A program made the position numbers and the translations under genes. Shown piece by piece: positions 5,677-6,384 of a stretch of DNA of 6,384 nucleotides (positions are counted from its first letter, which is position 1; each line of letters begins with the position of its first letter). The DNA is from Acidobacteriota bacterium. GTDB lineage: Bacteria; Acidobacteriota; Terriglobia; Terriglobales; Acidobacteriaceae. Where the stretch lies: positions 1-6,384 of the forward strand of contig JAJXXG010001277.1 in assembly GCA_021781255.1 (NCBI GenBank), written 5' to 3'. The notes beneath the pieces were generated by a model. The model had not been told where the DNA came from, ran no database searches, and saw nothing but the letters and a program-made list of their open reading frames with translations.

Positions 5677-6384
5677 ATGAAAGACGTGCAAGGGAAGGTT
5701 GGTTTCATTACCGGTGGAGCTAGCGGCATCGGTCTCGGTATAGCCATGGCATGCGTCAACGCGGGCATGAAGGTTGTGATCGCCGACGTTCGGCAAGACC
5801 ATCTCGACGAGGCAACAGTTTACTTTAAGGGGAAGGGCCAGGAGAAGAGCGTTCACACCATCCGCCTCGACGTTACCGACCGCGAAGCGTTCACACGCGC
5901 GGCGGACGAGACTGAGCGGGTGTTCGGCAAGGTTCACCTTCTCGTGAATAACGCCGGCCTGGGGCTGACAGGTCCTATCACGCAATCGAAGTTTGACGAC
6001 TGGGATTGGGGATTGGGCGTCATGATTGGCGGTGTGGTAAATGGGACCGCCATTTTTCTGCCGCGCATTCTCAAGCACGGCGAGGGCGGGCACATCGTCA
6101 ATACATCGTCAATGTGCGGCGTTCTTCCGCTGCCCGGGACAGCCATCTACACCACAGCCAAGGCCGCAGTGATCGGGCTGGCGGAAGCTCTGCGCGGCGA
6201 GCTCGCGGAAAGTAACGTCGGTGTCTCTGCGTTTTGCCCGGGCCCGGTGGCGACCAACATTCAGCAGACCGGAAGGACGCGGCCGGAAAAGTACAAGAAA
6301 GACTCCGGCTTTGCGGAGCTGGAACAACAACTCGAAAAGAGGCCGAATTCTCCCAACTGGATGTCGATTGAAGAATGCGGGGAA
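5677..6384 (+). CDS. Short-chain dehydrogenase/reductase (SDR), 3'-truncated by window edge
   Basis: This is a classical SDR, an NAD(P)-dependent oxidoreductase acting on alcohol or carbonyl substrates. The frame runs open from ATG 5677 to the window end, giving 236 residues, so roughly the last tens of residues are missing. AGGA (5665-5668) precedes the ATG by eight bases. The Rossmann motif TGGASGIG is at 12-19, Asp37 ends the second strand (ADVRQ), which usually favours NAD, DVTD is at 65-68 and NNAG is at 91-94. The active site is Ser145 (NTSSM), Tyr158 and Lys162 (YTTAK), with PGPVATNI at 188-195. The fourth tetrad residue, usually Asn in a VNL-like helix motif, aligns by eye with Met116 in GVMIGGVVNG. 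The segment GEGGHIVNTSSM places it in a large group of poorly characterised SDRs, so the substrate cannot be inferred. It may be an independent gene, since a structured 320-bp gap separates it from the selenoprotein gene. Confidence 0.92.
   Translation, partial: MKDVQGKVGFITGGASGIGLGIAMACVNAGMKVVIADVRQDHLDEATVYFKGKGQEKSVHTIRLDVTDREAFTRAADETERVFGKVHLLVNNAGLGLTGPITQSKFDDWDWGLGVMIGGVVNGTAIFLPRILKHGEGGHIVNTSSMCGVLPLPGTAIYTTAKAAVIGLAEALRGELAESNVGVSAFCPGPVATNIQQTGRTRPEKYKKDSGFAELEQQLEKRPNSPNWMSIEECGE

Overview
The window looks like a piece of a GC-rich bacterial chromosome. It is most likely from an acidobacterium (Acidobacteriota). The basis is the gene style together with the short intergenic 'GGCTAAAGCC'-type palindromes, which I associate with that phylum. 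This assignment is an inference and no rRNA or marker gene is present to settle it. Four genes are ordinary. One gene is not: it crosses an in-frame UGA and reads as a selenoprotein.

Layout. Positions 1-1125 (+) hold the 3' part of a DsbD/ScsB-type membrane thiol:disulfide interchange protein whose start lies outside the window. It converges on 1164-1994 (-), a p-hydroxycinnamoyl-CoA hydratase/lyase of the vanillin-forming feruloyl-CoA type with all its expected active-site residues. From 1995 to 3116 I find no convincing gene. This stretch holds a 339-bp element with 27-bp inverted termini (2515-2853), inside which lie several short palindromic repeats, followed by a leader for the next gene. 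Positions 3117-3512 (+) encode GcvH, the lipoyl carrier protein of glycine cleavage. Sixty-five bases downstream, 3578-5356 (+) encodes a 592-residue UGSC-type protein. Its UxxC redox motif is encoded with UGA at 3896-3898, and a hairpin placed as a bacterial SECIS follows immediately. A 320-bp gap (5357-5676) contains a 119-bp imperfect palindrome. Positions 5677-6384 (+) encode a short-chain dehydrogenase/reductase that runs off the end.

How the genes relate. gcvH and the selenoprotein share a strand, are close together and each has a good ribosome binding site, so they are probably co-transcribed. Pairing a dihydrolipoyl-type carrier with a UxxC protein suggests a redox partnership, but this is only an inference. 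The UGSC motif resembles the Sec site of glycine reductase protein B (GrdB), which makes the glycine connection tempting. The hydratase/lyase belongs to lignin-derived phenylpropanoid catabolism, and no CoA ligase or vanillin dehydrogenase lies beside it. The DsbD homologue and the SDR have no visible link to these systems.

The main result is that what looks like two adjacent reading frames, 3578-3898 and roughly 3917-5356, is a single gene. An annotation that reads UGA only as stop would split it and lose its catalytic residue.
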